Notes under the pieces: model-generated
The model's database searches: none
What the model was told of the DNA's origin: nothing
What the model saw: the letters and a program-made list of their open reading frames with translations, nothing else
Part shown: one piece after another, positions 1-11,887 of the stretch
Layout of the letters: the number at the start of each line of letters is the position of its first letter
Numbering within the stretch: position 1 is the first letter of the stretch
NCBI GenBank assembly: GCA_910589415.1
Contig: OU342632.1
Span: forward strand, 30,145,637 to 30,209,636
Length of the DNA stretch: 64,000 bases
Origin: Malachius bipustulatus
Lineage: Eukaryota; Arthropoda; Insecta; Coleoptera; Melyridae
Direction of reading: 5' to 3'
Position numbers and translations under genes: made by a program

Positions 1-439
1 AATAAAAAATTATAAAATAAATTAATTAATCTACATGCATATGTTTTAATCTTAATTCTATTTTATATTTTTTTATTGGTACTTAATAAATGTGATCAAG
101 GGACTAATCAGTCCCGAAAGATTAAAACTGATTTGATTAATAACTTTAAAAGTATCCAGCTGGAACCTAAAACCTAATATGTAATCAAAATAATAATAAA
201 CTCTGTACGCAATTATTGGTTTAACATGATATACAATTTTCTTAGGTATTATAGTTGGACCAGAAATATAACGAACGACTTCTGTAAAATATGACAGTTT
301 AACAATTAGATCATTTCGCTGTATCTCTTGGTCGACAATACAATTATTAGTTTAGGTATATCTATCTATATTGGTACTACTACATACATAACTTACTCCA
401 AAACATACATATAGTTATAAACTATAAGCAAACAGTTAC
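1..439. other. AT-rich non-coding stretch
   Basis: No convincing coding frame or repeat was seen. If the adjacent Myb/SANT-like exon is real, this is its downstream intron, since that exon ends at a GT donor facing this way on the minus strand. Confidence 0.4.
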
Positions 440-674
440 CTTTGTTTTAAATTATTCCACAATTTAATCAATTGCTTCGTCGTTCTTTTTGTAACTATTA
501 TATCGGCTTGAGAATTATACTGGTTCGTAATTTGCTCCCACTCCTGCTTCTTCTTCTCTGTGGTACTGCCATCTGTTCTTTTATCTTCGATTATCTTATG
601 ATTTTCTATTAAATTTGGAAAACATTTTTTTCTTGACTTGTGTAAGGAACATTTCTTCTATCGGTTTCATCCAT
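440..674 (-). pseudogene. Myb/SANT-like DNA-binding domain, first exon, frameshifted
   Basis: On the minus strand an ATG at 674 opens a frame beginning MDETDRRNVPYTSQEK. After a run of seven A (plus-strand T run 625-631) the similarity moves to another frame, which reads ENHKIIEDKRTDG, then EKKKQEWEQITNQYNS, then RTTKQLIKLWNNLKQR. That is the pattern of the trihelix/Myb-SANT-like domain found in many insect nuclear proteins and Harbinger-associated proteins: a Lys/Arg-rich helix, an invariant W, and 'TxKQLxxLWxNLK'. The exon ends in a good GT donor (intron starts at 439). One missing A explains the frameshift, so this may be a real pseudogene, a polymorphism or a sequencing error in a homopolymer. 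No further exon was found to the left in the window. The function would be sequence-specific DNA binding, inferred from the domain only. Confidence 0.6.
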
Positions 675-797
675 TCTAAAATGACACAGGATACTTGATA
701 AATATTCAATTAGTATATATTTAATTTACAATTTACTACCAATTACAGTTTGTAAACCTGTTGAAAACGAGCAAAAGGCAAGCGGTTAGTAGGTATT

Positions 798-1145
798 TCT
801 AATGGACTCCAGCTCAATGTTGATAAGTCAACATCTATGCTATTTACAATGCGTCCTACAAACTCTGCGAATCTGGAGGACTACTGTAATCAAGTTAAAT
901 ATCTGGGTTTACACATCGATAATAAGCTGAGATTTAGGACTCATGGAGAGATGGTGTGCAAGAGGTTGTGCTCGGCCATATTCGTCCTTCGCAATTTGAA
1001 AGCCACAGTGTCTACACCCACACTTCTGATGGCTTTTCATGCTCTGTTTCAGTCCCATCTGAACTATGCACTCATAGTTTGGGGCCACCTCAATATTCGG
1101 CATCACATCTTTAGATTGCAGCGGAGAGCGGTCAGGATTGTTGCT
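798..1145 (+). pseudogene. LINE reverse transcriptase fragment (C-terminal part)
   Basis: The frame reads GLQLNVDKSTSMLF, then VKYLGLHIDNKLRF, then HLNYALIVWG and RLQRRAVRIVAG. This is the thumb/post-RT section typical of jockey/CR1-type non-LTR retrotransposons ('KYLG' box, 'YxxxxWG', 'LQxRAVRxI'). Neither the catalytic YADD core nor an endonuclease is present, so this is a short relic. Similarity stops about 30 bases before the foldback at 1178. There is no sign of it on the other side of that foldback. Confidence 0.7.
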
Positions 1146-1177
1146 GGGTTGTTATACATTCATAATTTATAAGTGTA

Positions 1178-2056
1178 CAGAGTGTCCCAGCTCATTCGAA
1201 GCGGTCTCTGTAGACCAAACGATGGACTTTTTCAAAAAACTTTTTGAAAATTCAAGTACAGAATCACAATGGCCATAATTTAAAATTATTTTGAAGTATA
1301 CAGAGTGTTCCATATGACAGTGACATATCAAAGTTATTTTTTTTTTAAATGGAATATGCTCCCATGTTATTGCAGTTTTAGATTATCTGAGAAGAGGAAA
1401 TAAGATTGGCTTTTACAGTTGGTGTTTAAATTCAGTAGTTTTTGAGTTATAACAAGTGAAAATCGTCATTTTTCAAGTTCAAGGCCCTGTACAAGGAAAA
1501 CGGTTCAAGATAGAGAAAAACGGCTTACATGTCCCTGTTTTAACTTTTCATGTACTATCCTATGATGTAGACAAAATGTTTATACAGGGCGATAAAAAAT
1601 TTGAAAAATTCTGAGATTTCTCCACGCGTCGCCAAATAAAAAAATCAAAGAAAGTACAAATGTTTCTATACCATAGAATAGTACATAAAAAAGTAAAATA
1701 GGGACATGTAAGCCGTTTTTCTCTATCTTGGACCGTTTTCGTTATACAGGGCCTTGAACTTGAAAAATGACGATTTTCACTTTTTTATAACTCAAAAACT
1801 TCTGAATTTAAACACCAACTGTAAAAGCCAATCTTATTTCCTCTTCTCAGACAATCTAAAAATGCAATAACATAGCAGCATTCCATTTAAAAAAACATAA
1901 CTTTGATATGCCACTCTCATATGGGACACTCTGTATACTCCAAAATAATTTTTAATTATGGCCATTGTGATCCTGTACTTGAATTAGCAAATTTTTTTTG
2001 GAAAAAATCCATCGTTTGGCCTACAGAGACCGCATCGAATAAGCTGGGACACCCTG
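1178..2056. repeat. Foldback element F1 (TA-flanked, CAGAGTG/CACCCTG ends)
   Basis: The two halves are inverted copies of each other over roughly 400 bases each, meeting near 1617. The ends read CAGAGTGTCCCAGCT on the left and AGCTGGGACACCCTG on the right, with TA immediately outside both (1176-1177, 2057-2058). Recognisable paired blocks include the segment with 'GGTCTCTGTAGACCAAACGA' on the left. There is no coding capacity. Such TA-flanked palindromes fit non-autonomous Tc1/mariner-type elements, but no transposase identifies the family. Partial relatives of the arm lie at about 46133-46565 and 63335-63510. Confidence 0.8.
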
Positions 2057-3138
2057 TATACAGAGTGATCAGTAACTCGCGCACTCGGTGCATGCTGCGG
2101 TAAACTTCACTTTTTAAGAGTGGTAAATTTTCTTACTGCAGTGTTGTAAGTTCTTTTCTTCCAAAAATATGACCATTTTTGTAAAAATAAAAGTGGCAAC
2201 ACTGCACTGAACATGTGAATAAGTTCAAGTTAGATGGTATTGTTATTATTTTTATTTCCATAGAAACGAAGGCATTTGAATATTTTATATTCTAAGTTGT
2301 GTTTAGGCGGTTGCCAAACTTCAAATTTCGTTCAGATTTAGGTATGGTATCAATTTCAAACATTCTCAATTCCTCTGTAAAAAGGTTTTGTGGAAAAAAA
2401 TTGATAAATTATTTCGTATCCGTTTCAGACATTAGAGTAACCTGAATTTATCATTAATCTTCTTCACGGTTATTGAAAAAATTACCTTTAAACTCGGATG
2501 AGGGAAACTCTGTAACTTGAAAACCAACTGTTGGATTTATTTTTTTTTGCAAAATATCCTTATTGATTATAATGTTTATAATTTAAAATCCAACAGCCAA
2601 AATCTCAGGGAACATTCCCTCTCAGCAGGAGACATAAGTGGTAATAATTAATTACATAAGTTCGCTGAGATTTTGGCTGTTGGATTTTAAATTATAAACC
2701 TCACATTGGAGTAAGTTCATAGCACCAACTTTTAACTTATTGTTATTTATTATCATTGAATTAATTTTTAGATCCCTGAAGAAGAGAATGATTGATTCTC
2801 GAAAGCTTGGAAAACAATAAAGAATACACTCTAGCCTAGAAAATTTTAGTTGACAACGTCCCCAGTACTAACCCTTTTTGTGTTTCAACATAGTATTGTC
2901 ATACATTCGCTGGAAATTTATTATATAATTATATATATTATATTAGGTATATATAACTTATATATTTTTATATACAGGTGTCCCAATATTCCATGGACAT
3001 GGAGCAACCACATATTACTGAGGTAAAAAAAAGTTTATATATTATATTATAATTATAATTATTTATTATTTATAAAAAACAACTGGAGATTACTTGCTGA
3101 ATTTTAAGGGCGGTTTGTCATAAAAACAATTAAAGCCA
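2057..3138. other. Non-coding interval between two foldbacks
   Basis: No gene was seen. It holds a short imperfect inverted repeat around 2134-2215 (CTGCAGTGTTG against CAACACTGCA) and the perfect 35-bp inverted repeat listed separately. The 2900-3070 part is low-complexity TA-rich sequence. Confidence 0.5.
2574..2699. repeat. Perfect 35-bp inverted repeat with 56-bp loop
   Basis: Positions 2574-2608 and 2665-2699 are exact reverse complements, containing the block CCAACAGCCAAAATCTCAG. Between them is a 56-base loop. This could be a small MITE or the core of a decayed foldback; no target duplication is obvious. Confidence 0.8.
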
Positions 3139-3283
3139 CCCATAAGAAGTGACATCCCCTTAAAGTAAAAGTAAAAAATTCACATTTATCGATTTTTTTC
3201 TGAAATAACTTGAAATAAAAAAAAGACGGCTAGGTATTCGAATACTAATACCATGAAGCCTCCATAATTGTCATAATTTTATT

Positions 3284-6132
3284 TACGAATCCAGCTGCCC
3301 CATTAGAGAGAAAAGAAATTGTAGGAAAACTCCGTGGTGGAACGAACACCTATCCAAGCTCCGGGCAGAAGTTCAAAGGCTTTTCAATAAAGCCAAGCGC
3401 GATGGACACTGGCAGGGCTACACGGCGGAACTGACAACCTACAATAAGGAAATCAGGAAAGTAAAACGGAAGAGCTTCAGGGACTTCTGCAGGGATATCA
3501 CCTCAACACCTGAAGAATCCAGACTTCACAAAGCTTTAGCGAAAGGCATTGCTCAGGGAACAATGTCGCTCAGAAAACCTGATGGGAACTACACAGAAAA
3601 TGAAGAGCAAAGAGCTCTACTTCTGCTAGAAACTCACTTTCCAGGCAGTGCACTGGAAGTAGGGAACGAGTATTCGTTCGAATCTGGTAAACCCACGAAA
3701 GAAGATTAGGAGGTCGCGAAAACCATCTGCACCTCCGAAAGACTGAAATGGGCAATTGGCACCTTTCAACCATTCAAATCAGCCGGGGTGGATGGCATAT
3801 TTCCGGCTCTTCTGCAAAGAGGACTGGAGGATCTCATGCCACACCTGGTAAGAATATTCAGAAGCAGCCTGGCTATGGGATATATTCCACAAGCCTGGAG
3901 GAAGGCGCAAGTCATCTTTATTCCTAAGGCAGGAAGAAAGGACACCTCTCTCCCGAAGTCATTTAGACCCATCTGTCTTACCTCCTTCTTACTAAAGACG
4001 ATGGAGAAAATCATTGATAATCACATCAGAACGGAAACACTGAACAGGGGACCACTACACCCAAGCCAGCATGCATACAGAGCGGGCAGGATCGACAGAG
4101 ACCGCCCTGTATGAGCTGACAGAAAAGATTCAGGACACTCTGGAGTACAAGGAAACGGCCATTTGCACCTTTCTGGACATAGAAGGAGCATTCGACAACA
4201 CCTCTTGCGATGCTATCAAGAAAGCCCTAACTAAAAAAGGCATAAACAGCACAACATCCCATTGGATTCAACAAAAAATGCTGTCCACAAGAATAATTGG
4301 AACCAAAATGGGCGATGACACCATCCAGGTGAAAACAACAAAAGGATGCCCACAAGGAGGGGTGTTATCCCCCCTCCTATGGAGCCTGGTAGTAGACGAG
4401 CTCCTCGGATTACTCACCGAGAACGGCATTACCTGCATCGGGTATGCCGATGACATCGTCATCATGGCCAGAGGAAAATTTGAAGGAACACTCTGCGACA
4501 TAGTACAGAGGGGGTTGCCAGGAAATAGGACTCAACATCAATCCTACAAAAACTACACTGATACCATTCACAAGAAAAAACAAGCTTCCAAACCTCAAAA
4601 CCATCGACTTAAATGGAGTCGAGTTAGAATGGAAGGAAGAAGTAAAATATCTGGGAATAACACTGGATAAGAAGCTAATGTGGAACAAGCACTTAAGTGC
4701 AACAGTAAGTAAGGCCACATCCGTACTCATGGTGTGCAGGAGAATGGCGGGGAATGCATGGGGTTGTAACCCATCCATTTTACGCTGGATGTACACCATG
4801 CTAGTGAGACCCATCATCACATACGGAGCGGTCGTCTGGTACAAGAGGACCAAGCTAATAACAGCGAGGAAAACACTCGAGAAAATCCAGAGACTTGCAT
4901 GCCTCTGCATCACAGAAGCAATGAGAACATGCCCAACAGCAGCGTTGGAAGTAATTCTAGATCTCACACCATTGCACTTAGTGATTGAGAGAAGTGCCGC
5001 AGAGGCTCAACTAAGAATGTCAAGAATGGGGATCAGGGGGGGACTACGGACCGAGGGGAATCAACCCCTGAACATCTGTAAAAACCTCCTGATAAAACAA
5101 AACTGTCAAGAAATTCAGCTTCAAGAGAAACTTCATCATGGAACTGTCTACGAAAGAAGAATGGAGCAACACATCCATTCACACTCTCAAAGAAGGTACA
5201 ATAAGATGGTACACAGACGGGTCAAAGGCCACCGAGGGAACTGGGTCAGGAGTATATGGGCCAGGCACCAACTACTCCGAGCCGATGGGAACATCCCTAA
5301 GCATACTTCAAGCGGAACTGTACGCAATAGAAGTATGCGCCCAAATAAATCTCGACAGAAACTATAAAAATAGGGAAATAGCAATACTGACAGATAGTCA
5401 AGCAGCCATAAAGACGCTGAGCTCCCCTATCATCAGCTCAAAAATGGCATGGAACTGCCTACAAAAACTCAATAAACTAGGCAGAGAGAACAAAATTCTC
5501 CTCAAATGGATACCAGGACACACTGGGATTGAGGGAAACGAACGTGCCCACTCATTGGCAAGAAAAGGATCATCGACACCCTTTATAGGACCAGAACCAT
5601 TCTGTAGCCTCGAAAACACGTTCTTCAAGGCAGAACTTCGGAAGGAAGAAGAAAAACTGAGAGAAATCCATTGGAATAACCTCTCAGGATTGAGACAATC
5701 CAAGGAGCTCCTCGGGAACTTTAACCGAGAAAGGTCAAGGAAACTCCTGACCCTCAACAAAGGAGAAGTCTCAGAATGCTAACAGGATTCCTAACAGGTC
5801 ATTGCAACCTCAATGGACACCTTAGGAAACTTGGTATAGAAAAAGATGGCGTTTGCAGACTCTGCAGGGAAGAAAACGAGACGCCTCGTCACCTATTGAT
5901 GAACTGCGAAGCACTAGAACGTGAAAGAAACGATGTTCTGGGCCAACACCAGCTCAACAGGGGGGCTTTGCCCGGCCTTGATCCCCTATAAATCCTGAAA
6001 TTCCTAAGGGAAGCGGAGTTGGAGAGGCTGCTTCAATGAAGGGAATATACTCCAAAGGAGCAGAGAAGAGGGGGCACAATAGATCTGTAATAGGTCGCAG
6101 CGCATCTGACACCCTCAATATCAATATCAATA
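3284..6132 (+). mobile_element. Non-LTR retrotransposon (RNase H-bearing LINE), 5' truncated
   Basis: The element is flanked by the 13-bp direct repeat TCATAATTTTATT at 3271-3283 and 6133-6145, which fixes both ends. The 3' end is a short tandem tail, (AATATC)n, rather than poly(A). The 5' end lacks the gag-like ORF and the endonuclease. It is inserted in the left arm of foldback F2. Clade: I/R1/LOA-like by virtue of an RNase H domain after the reverse transcriptase and a C-terminal Cys-rich motif; the exact clade is not resolved. Confidence 0.85.
3310..5990 (+). pseudogene. LINE ORF2 relic: reverse transcriptase, RNase H, Cys-rich tail
   Basis: Blocks in order: RT entry region (KSAGVDGIFPALLQ; KSFRPICLTSFLLKTMEK at about 3957-4010), RT motif A (FLDIEGAFDN, about 4170), KGCPQGGVLSPLLWSLV and GYADDIVIMA with the catalytic YADD (about 4441), and the VKYLGITLDKKLMWNKH region (about 4647). 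The RNase H domain follows (RWYTDGSK at about 5204, QAELYAIE, LTDSQAAI, WIPGHTGIEGNERAHSLA at about 5507). It ends in CRLCREENETPRHLLMNC, the usual C-terminal CCHC-like motif. The frame is broken by a TAG near 3707 and by frameshifts near 4085, 4505, 5100 and 5765, so it cannot make a working protein. Confidence 0.85.
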
Positions 6133-7163
6133 TCATAATTTTATTCACCCTTGTTCTTTGCAAGGGTGTGAATCATACTACCCCTAAAAGTTTTTTTTTC
6201 CAGAACTTTATTTTTCTAATATTTTTATTTTATTTTTAAATTCGCACTTTGGAGGGTCAGTTCAATTGTAAAAAAATTTTGTCTCCTAAAAATTTTTGGA
6301 AACTCAATACTTTTCCACTAAAGAAATAAAATAAGCGGACTTCCATAAATTATAACAGTGTGATTTTACATACAAATATTACAAATTTATAAAAATATGT
6401 AAATATGTAAAATATTTATAGAAATAAATTAACATTAAATAACACAAAAAAAACAATAAACACAATCAATTTAATTTAAATTAACAATATTTTGTTAAGA
6501 CAGTGCTCAAAATGGGCACAATTTTCTTGAATACATGCCCTTGTTTTATTTCTTTAGTGGAAAAGTATTGAGTTTCCGTGAAATTTTTAAGAGACAAATT
6601 TCATTTCATTTGAACTGGCCCACCTAAGTGTGAATTTATGGCAAAAAAAAATTTATTAGGAGAATAAAGTTCTGGAAAAAAACTTTAAGGGGTAGTATGT
6701 TTCACACCCTTGCAGAGAACAAGGGTGGATAAAATTATGTAATTATGGAGGCTTCCTAGTAGTAGTGTTCGAATACCTAGCCGTCTTTTTTTTATTTCAA
6801 GTCATTTCAGAAAAAAATCGATAAATGTGAATTTTTTACTTTAAGAGGATGTCACTTCTTATGGGAGACTTTCATAATATGCAAATGAAACCGTAAGTAA
6901 TAATAACGTGAAATCGTTTTGATAGTAGATTATATCGATGTTTGTGTTTGTTGCAGGAATTTTAACTAGTTGATCCCTTGGAGGCTGCTACCGACTGTTT
7001 TCCAATTGCCTCATTTTTAGAAAATTTGTGGTAAGTTATAGGTATTTCTTTGTTTTCCGTTTTTCTTGCGCGATTCTCACAGCCACACATCGCACGATTA
7101 ACCATTTTACCATCAGTCAGGCACTTTTGATCAAATTAATTAAAATTACTGCAACAAATACTA

Positions 7164-8163
7164 CAGGGTGCACCATGTATCCTTCTCTATATTGCTATCT
7201 CCTAACGCTAACGGATACAGGGTCGGTTAAACAAGTCCAAAGGAGCGCAATTTTGTGGCCATCTCGATTCCGTCGAGACATACAAGATATCTGTGACCGT
7301 TCCTGAAATATCCTGAAAAAACTGAAAAATCGAGATTTCTTATTTTTTCCATATCTTTTTATTATTGGAGATTAATGAATAATTTTTTGTGGGCTTACAT
7401 AAGTCGTCAAGAGCTACCCATCTGGCATTTCAAAAATTTTCAAAGCCGACTAGATCCCAGAATTTTCATAGTCAACTTTCGTTTTTCTTATGGCCACCAT
7501 AGTGGTTTTTTATGTTGTTCGGTATAAAAAAATCATAAAAACAAAAAATTGTTAAACTTCAAAAAATTAATTTAAAAAATTTTTATTCTTCTTTTTTCTG
7601 TACAAAAAAGACACATTTTTGGACCGAATTTCATAGATAAATTAAAAAACCATAAGGCAAGCACTATTTCGGCGTATTTTACAAATGTTGACGTTTTTCG
7701 ACGATTTTTTATTAGGTTTTTCTTTGAAAAATTAAGAATAAAAATTAAAAAAAAATTTTCTTTTAAGTTTATTAATTTTTGGTTTCCATTATTTTTTTCA
7801 TATCGAACGACATAAAAAAATAATATGGCGGCCATAAGAAAAACGAAAGTTGACTGTGAAAACTCTTGGATCTAGTAGGCCTTGAAAATTTTTGAAATGT
7901 CAGATGGATAGCTCTCAACGGCTTATGTAAGCCTACAAAAAATTATTTATTAATTTCCAATAATAAAAAAGATATGAGGAAAATAAGAAATCTCGATTTT
8001 TCAGTTTTTTCAGGATATTTCAGGAACGGTCACAGATATCTTGTATGTCTTGACGGATTCGAGATGGCCACAAAACTGCGCATCTTTTCTCTAATTTAAC
8101 CGACCCTGTATCTCTTAGCGTTCAGGAGATACCAATATAGAGAAGGATACATGGTGCACCCTG
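7164..8163. repeat. Foldback element F3, 1000 bp (TA-flanked, CAGGGTG ends)
   Basis: CAGGGTGCACCATGTATCC at the left is matched by GGATACATGGTGCACCCTG at the right, with TA outside both. The arms pair for about 330 bases each; for example CTGTGACCGTTCCTGAAATA is matched by TATTTCAGGAACGGTCACAG. The remainder of the centre, around 7500-7840, also pairs loosely. No coding frame is credible. A badly diverged relative lies at about 55975-56550. Confidence 0.85.
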
Positions 8164-8474
8164 TATAAATAAACCATTAATAATTGACGTTATTAATTAA
8201 TATTGCCCCTGTCGTATGTTTACAACCATGACGTCATAGACTTCGCAGTGACAACAAACAGTTATTTACAAACATCCTTTGTTTAGTTGAATAATTGTTG
8301 AAGTAGGTATCCAAACAAAATACGCTGCGTGGAATAAGGAGGAACTTTTGAATGCGTTCCCTTATTAAATGGCAACCGCTAGTAATAAACCCTAACATTT
8401 TGTGGCAGGAGCACCAAATACTCTTAATAATAATACGTATTATAGCTTCCACTGCAGATTGGTGAGGGAAGTTA
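8164..8474. other. Non-coding interval
   Basis: No gene was seen. It contains one TGACGTCA palindrome at about 8229. Part of the sequence just left of F3 (about 7030-7160) resembles 60830-60945, so F3 sits inside an older dispersed repeat. Confidence 0.4.
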
Positions 8475-9127
8475 GGGAACCTGTATTACCGACACTGACG
8501 CTTACTAGCACATTCTCATTCTCACAAAAAGTTGGGAATGTCAAATTTAACTTCAAAAGCGTCAGATTTTCCATGAACGTACAATTGTCTAAAAATTCAC
8601 ATATTGTGATATTAAGTCCGCGGATTTTAAAAAAATGGTAAACTTTTACTGCGTTAGAGGATGTTTTAATAATAAAAAGAGTAGAGAACCTGCATTACCG
8701 CTTTACTAGAGGGTAGCGCATTCACTCGTTGACGTTTACGAAACACGGTTATGTTTGAACAGCTGGATGTCATATTTTTGGCACATTTGGTCACAGGCGT
8801 AGGTATCAAGTGGAAAAAAGCGATGTTTAAAAAATGAAACCAAATAATAACACGAATAGAAATCGATAATCCTCTTTCAGTGGGTATTAAAAACAAAATT
8901 ACGGGTTTATATATAGGATCTACGAAGCTGTAGACTTTAGTATCTAACACGTAGTTACTGAAAAAAATACGTTTTAATACGCGGACTTAATAACAAATAA
9001 TTATGTGAATTTTTAGACAGTTGTACGTTCATGGAAAATCTGACGTTTATAAAGTCAAATTTGACATTCCCAACTTTTTGTGAGAATGAGAATGCGCTAC
9101 CCTAGTAAAGCGGTAATACAGGTTCCC
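8475..9127. repeat. MITE family A, copy 1 (TA-flanked, GGGAACCTGTATTACCG ends), rearranged
   Basis: The terminal inverted repeats begin GGGAACCTGTATTACCG, and TA lies just outside both ends (8473-8474, 9128-9129). The first ~210 bases are an inverted copy of the right end, so the element is a composite: an inverted right arm joined at about 8690 to an internally deleted full copy. Other copies: 24663-24854, 28865-29674, 60531-60585. Confidence 0.8.
8635..8709 (+). pseudogene. THAP-like N-terminal peptide relic inside MITE A
   Basis: An ATG opens MVNFYCVRGCFNNKKS before running into the terminal repeat of the joined copy. The spacing of the two cysteines (CVRGC preceded by aromatic residues, then N-rich) resembles the start of a THAP zinc domain (C-x2-4-C at the N-terminus). 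The equivalent piece in the copy at 29431-29503 (minus strand) ends near a GT donor. Only about 16 residues support this, so it is tentative. Confidence 0.4.
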
Positions 9128-9490
9128 TACCTTTAAAACGAATATAGTTTTGCCTTTCTAACCGTATGTAAGAGAGAGATAATCAAATATACGACTACAA
9201 TCGTCATGCCCACCGCGTGGCAGCAAGAACATGACGATTGTAGTCGTCACGCCCAGCTAAGGGGTTAAGATACGCTTTGCAAAATGTGTTTTTTTTATTT
9301 TTTTTTAGTTTATTTATTTGTGGTCCTTAGAAATAAAAAGTTTATATCAGGAACCTATGAAATAATTTTCTAATAAAATTAACAGTAAGTAACACAAGAT
9401 CAATAATAATAACAAAAAATAAGAAAACACTAATAAGAACAAGCATCATAACACTATAACAAAACAAAGAAATGGTTTATTTTCTATGTT

Positions 9491-9803
9491 TTAATTTGCT
9501 GAACCCAAAAAATATTCTTTAGTTTTTACTTTAAAATTTTTTAATGATTGCACTTTTTTTATAGTTTGTGGTAAATTATTATAAATTTGAAATCCTTGAA
9601 AATAAATCGATTTTTTGCCAAAATTAGATTTTATATTTATTAATGATAAATGATCTCGCTGTATTGTGTTATAATTATAATTTTGTGAATTTTGATTGAA
9701 AATAATATTTGTATGTTTATTTTTCCTTAGTAAGTTAAAAATAAAGCAGCAAATTTTGTATTTATAAATGTGGTTTAAATCAAATAATTTTTTTTGGTTT
9801 ATA
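9491..9803 (-). pseudogene. LINE-C relic, C-terminal part (segment 3 of 3)
   Basis: On the minus strand this reads DLNHIYKYKICCFIFNLLRK, then QRDHLSLINIKSNFGKKSIY, then YNNLPQTIKKVQSLKNFK and ends at a TAA (9491-9493). This is the typical C-terminus of jockey/CR1-group ORF2 ('YNxLPxxIK...SLxxFK'). Read through the insertions it continues from 20442-20587 and 24612-24657. A length change in the A run near 9796 shifts the frame. About 190 bases of probable 3' UTR extend to about 9300. Confidence 0.75.
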
Positions 9804-9960
9804 TACAGTGTGACCCATTTGTTCTTGAAACACCCTGTAGAATCTTAATTTATGGTGCGATTTTAAAGAAATTTCTTTTAAATCATAGAGCTTGATAAAC
9901 TATATTTTGGGAGCAAAAAGCGTCTCATTCCTACAAAATCCAAGGCCTACTAGATCAGTG

Positions 9961-11570
9961 TGTAGCGTGCGCTTTTCCGTAGTTATCCCGAATGAATTTA
10001 CGCATGGAAGGACTTCCAAGATGGCGTTTCTTTGGTTTGGTGCCCTCCGCAAGTTCTATAGTTTGAGGTATAGTAACGGGATCGAGTTATGAGTCTGTCA
10101 GTCAGAGTCTTGTCAACTGCCACTCGGTGAAGTGACCGACCGAGGTAGTAGACGGCTGGTCTTGCGCGGGGTTATCGATTAACAAAGGGGCCGAGAACAG
10201 GGAAGATCGTCGGGCGGTCGCTCTCTCTGTCGAAAACCATCATGATGTGAAGATGTGAGTGGAGCAATTTGTTGTTTATAGTGTTGTATTGTTCTTGCTG
10301 GAAAATTCAGGTATGGAGTTTGTTTGGTTCTATTTTAGTAAAAACTAATGTTCTTGTTATTTCCTAAATCAGGAGAAATCAATTTCATCTATGTGAGTGT
10401 GGAGATGTAGATTCAAGTAACCTGAAAGGACGAAGGAGTTCTTTTGGTAAAATAAAATGGCGATTAGTTAAATTTTAGGGGTTTATAATTTGTTCTCGTT
10501 GCAGGGTCCCTCCTTCGGGGTGGATCTATAATAAGATCTATCGTTTAGTCGTTTATTTTATTTCCAAAATGTGCTGATGGTGGTCTCCGTTGAGAAATAT
10601 CCCATTTTCAAGCACTGGGTAGAAGAGCATAATTCTTTTTGGAAGTAATGGCGTTCTACAGACAAAGCCGGACCTAGCCAACTGGAGAGGGAGTAGGCAT
10701 CACAGTCTATCTCATTTCTTTTGGATCTTTCTGTTGCAGTCACGTTTCATCAAGAAATGATTGGAACTTCAAGGTACCTTGTAAATTCTTTTGTTTCATT
10801 TATTTTACCTTGAATTTTCTCTCTAAAAAGAGAGGAAGTAACTTCATCAGATTGCGTTATTGACTTTATCAAGATGGGAATTTCTATTATTTTAATAATT
10901 GGGAAATACTTCCCCAATGTTGTTAGTTTTAGCTAGTGAGTAAAAATGTTCAATTTAGTATTTAATCTTAATCTAAATTAATTATCAGGGAGAATTAATT
11001 GGCCAAATTTAGTTAGTGTTAAGAATGTGAATTTTTTTGTCAAGTACCTAATGAAGGTAATTTGTTGATCAACGAGATCAACATTTTTTTAGTTTACTAT
11101 TGTTCTATTTTTAAGAAATGTTGCTAGTATGTAGATGATAAGAGAGAAATCCAAGATAAATTTTCTTTTGTCTCACAATACAATATACCGTTAGCTGGGA
11201 AGTTTTATGTTTTTAATTGGAGAAGTCCAATAAATTGTTAAATTTTTTATGTGAGTTTTATTTTTAGTATCTGTATGGCCTGAATAATAAAAAGACACAA
11301 CGTAGGGCAGGTCAGTTATGTAAATTTTGAATCTTATATATTTTTTATTTATTTAGACGATCATGTGGACGAATTTGTAGTTTCATCATCATCATTTTTT
11401 TTTTTTAATTTTTACACCCTCTGTCCTACTTTGGGTACAAACAAATTTGAAGGTACCTGGATGGGATCAGAGGGAGTGACACCTTCCTTTCGCTTATTTT
11501 TTTTTTAGTTTTCTTTTTGGCCTGTTCAATTAAAAAATTTTTTTTGTGATCGAGCGAAGGAAAGGTTGCA
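9961..11570 (+). repeat. 5' LTR of the Ty3/gypsy element
   Basis: Starts TGTAGCGTGCGC and ends GGTTGCA. It is nearly identical to 18114-19722; most differences are in T runs and the last 200 bases. Any open frames inside (for example 10558-10743, minus strand) appear in both LTRs and look accidental. Confidence 0.95.
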
Positions 11571-11572
11571 AA

Positions 11573-11590
11573 TGGTGCCGGTGTCCAGCA
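11573..11590 (+). other. Candidate primer binding site
   Basis: TGGTGCCGGTGTCCAGCA starts two bases after the 5' LTR, where a tRNA 3' end (complement of CCA = TGG) should pair. I cannot say which tRNA. Confidence 0.6.
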
Positions 11591-11887
11591 CGGAGTTTAT
11601 TTTTGGATAATATTGTATTGTGAGAAATTTTTTAATGTTTATGTGTACTTATATGTGGTTATGCTAACTCATGTTTTGGATTTTTAAGATAGTGTGTACC
11701 TATATTAACGACATTTGATGATATTAAGTGAGGTTAATTAACAACGGTAAATAATACTACTAATATTTTTGCAATTTTGAGCAATACTAATTGATAAGGT
11801 ACCTATACATTGTGCGTTCCAAATCAAGGTTTCTCTATTTGAGTGTTTTTTGTAATTTAGTATTTGTGTATCTTTATATTAATCAAG

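Larger units (their letters stand above)
3139..6865. repeat. Foldback element F2, interrupted by a LINE
   Basis: The left arm is 3139-3283 plus 6146 to about 6330; the right arm is about 6535-6865 in inverse orientation. Shared blocks include CATAAGAAGTGACATCC at the outer ends, GACGGCTAGGTATTCGAATA next, and the segment around GGAAAAGTATTGAGTTTCC near the loop. The AT-rich loop is about 200 bases. The arm was split by the LINE at 3284-6132. The outer limits are approximate because the arms diverge at the edges. Confidence 0.75.

Noticed and set aside
10558..10743. 61-codon minus-strand frame in the LTR, repeated at 18711
   Set aside because: Identical because it lies in both LTRs; no domain, no codon-bias support, and minus strand of a regulatory region.
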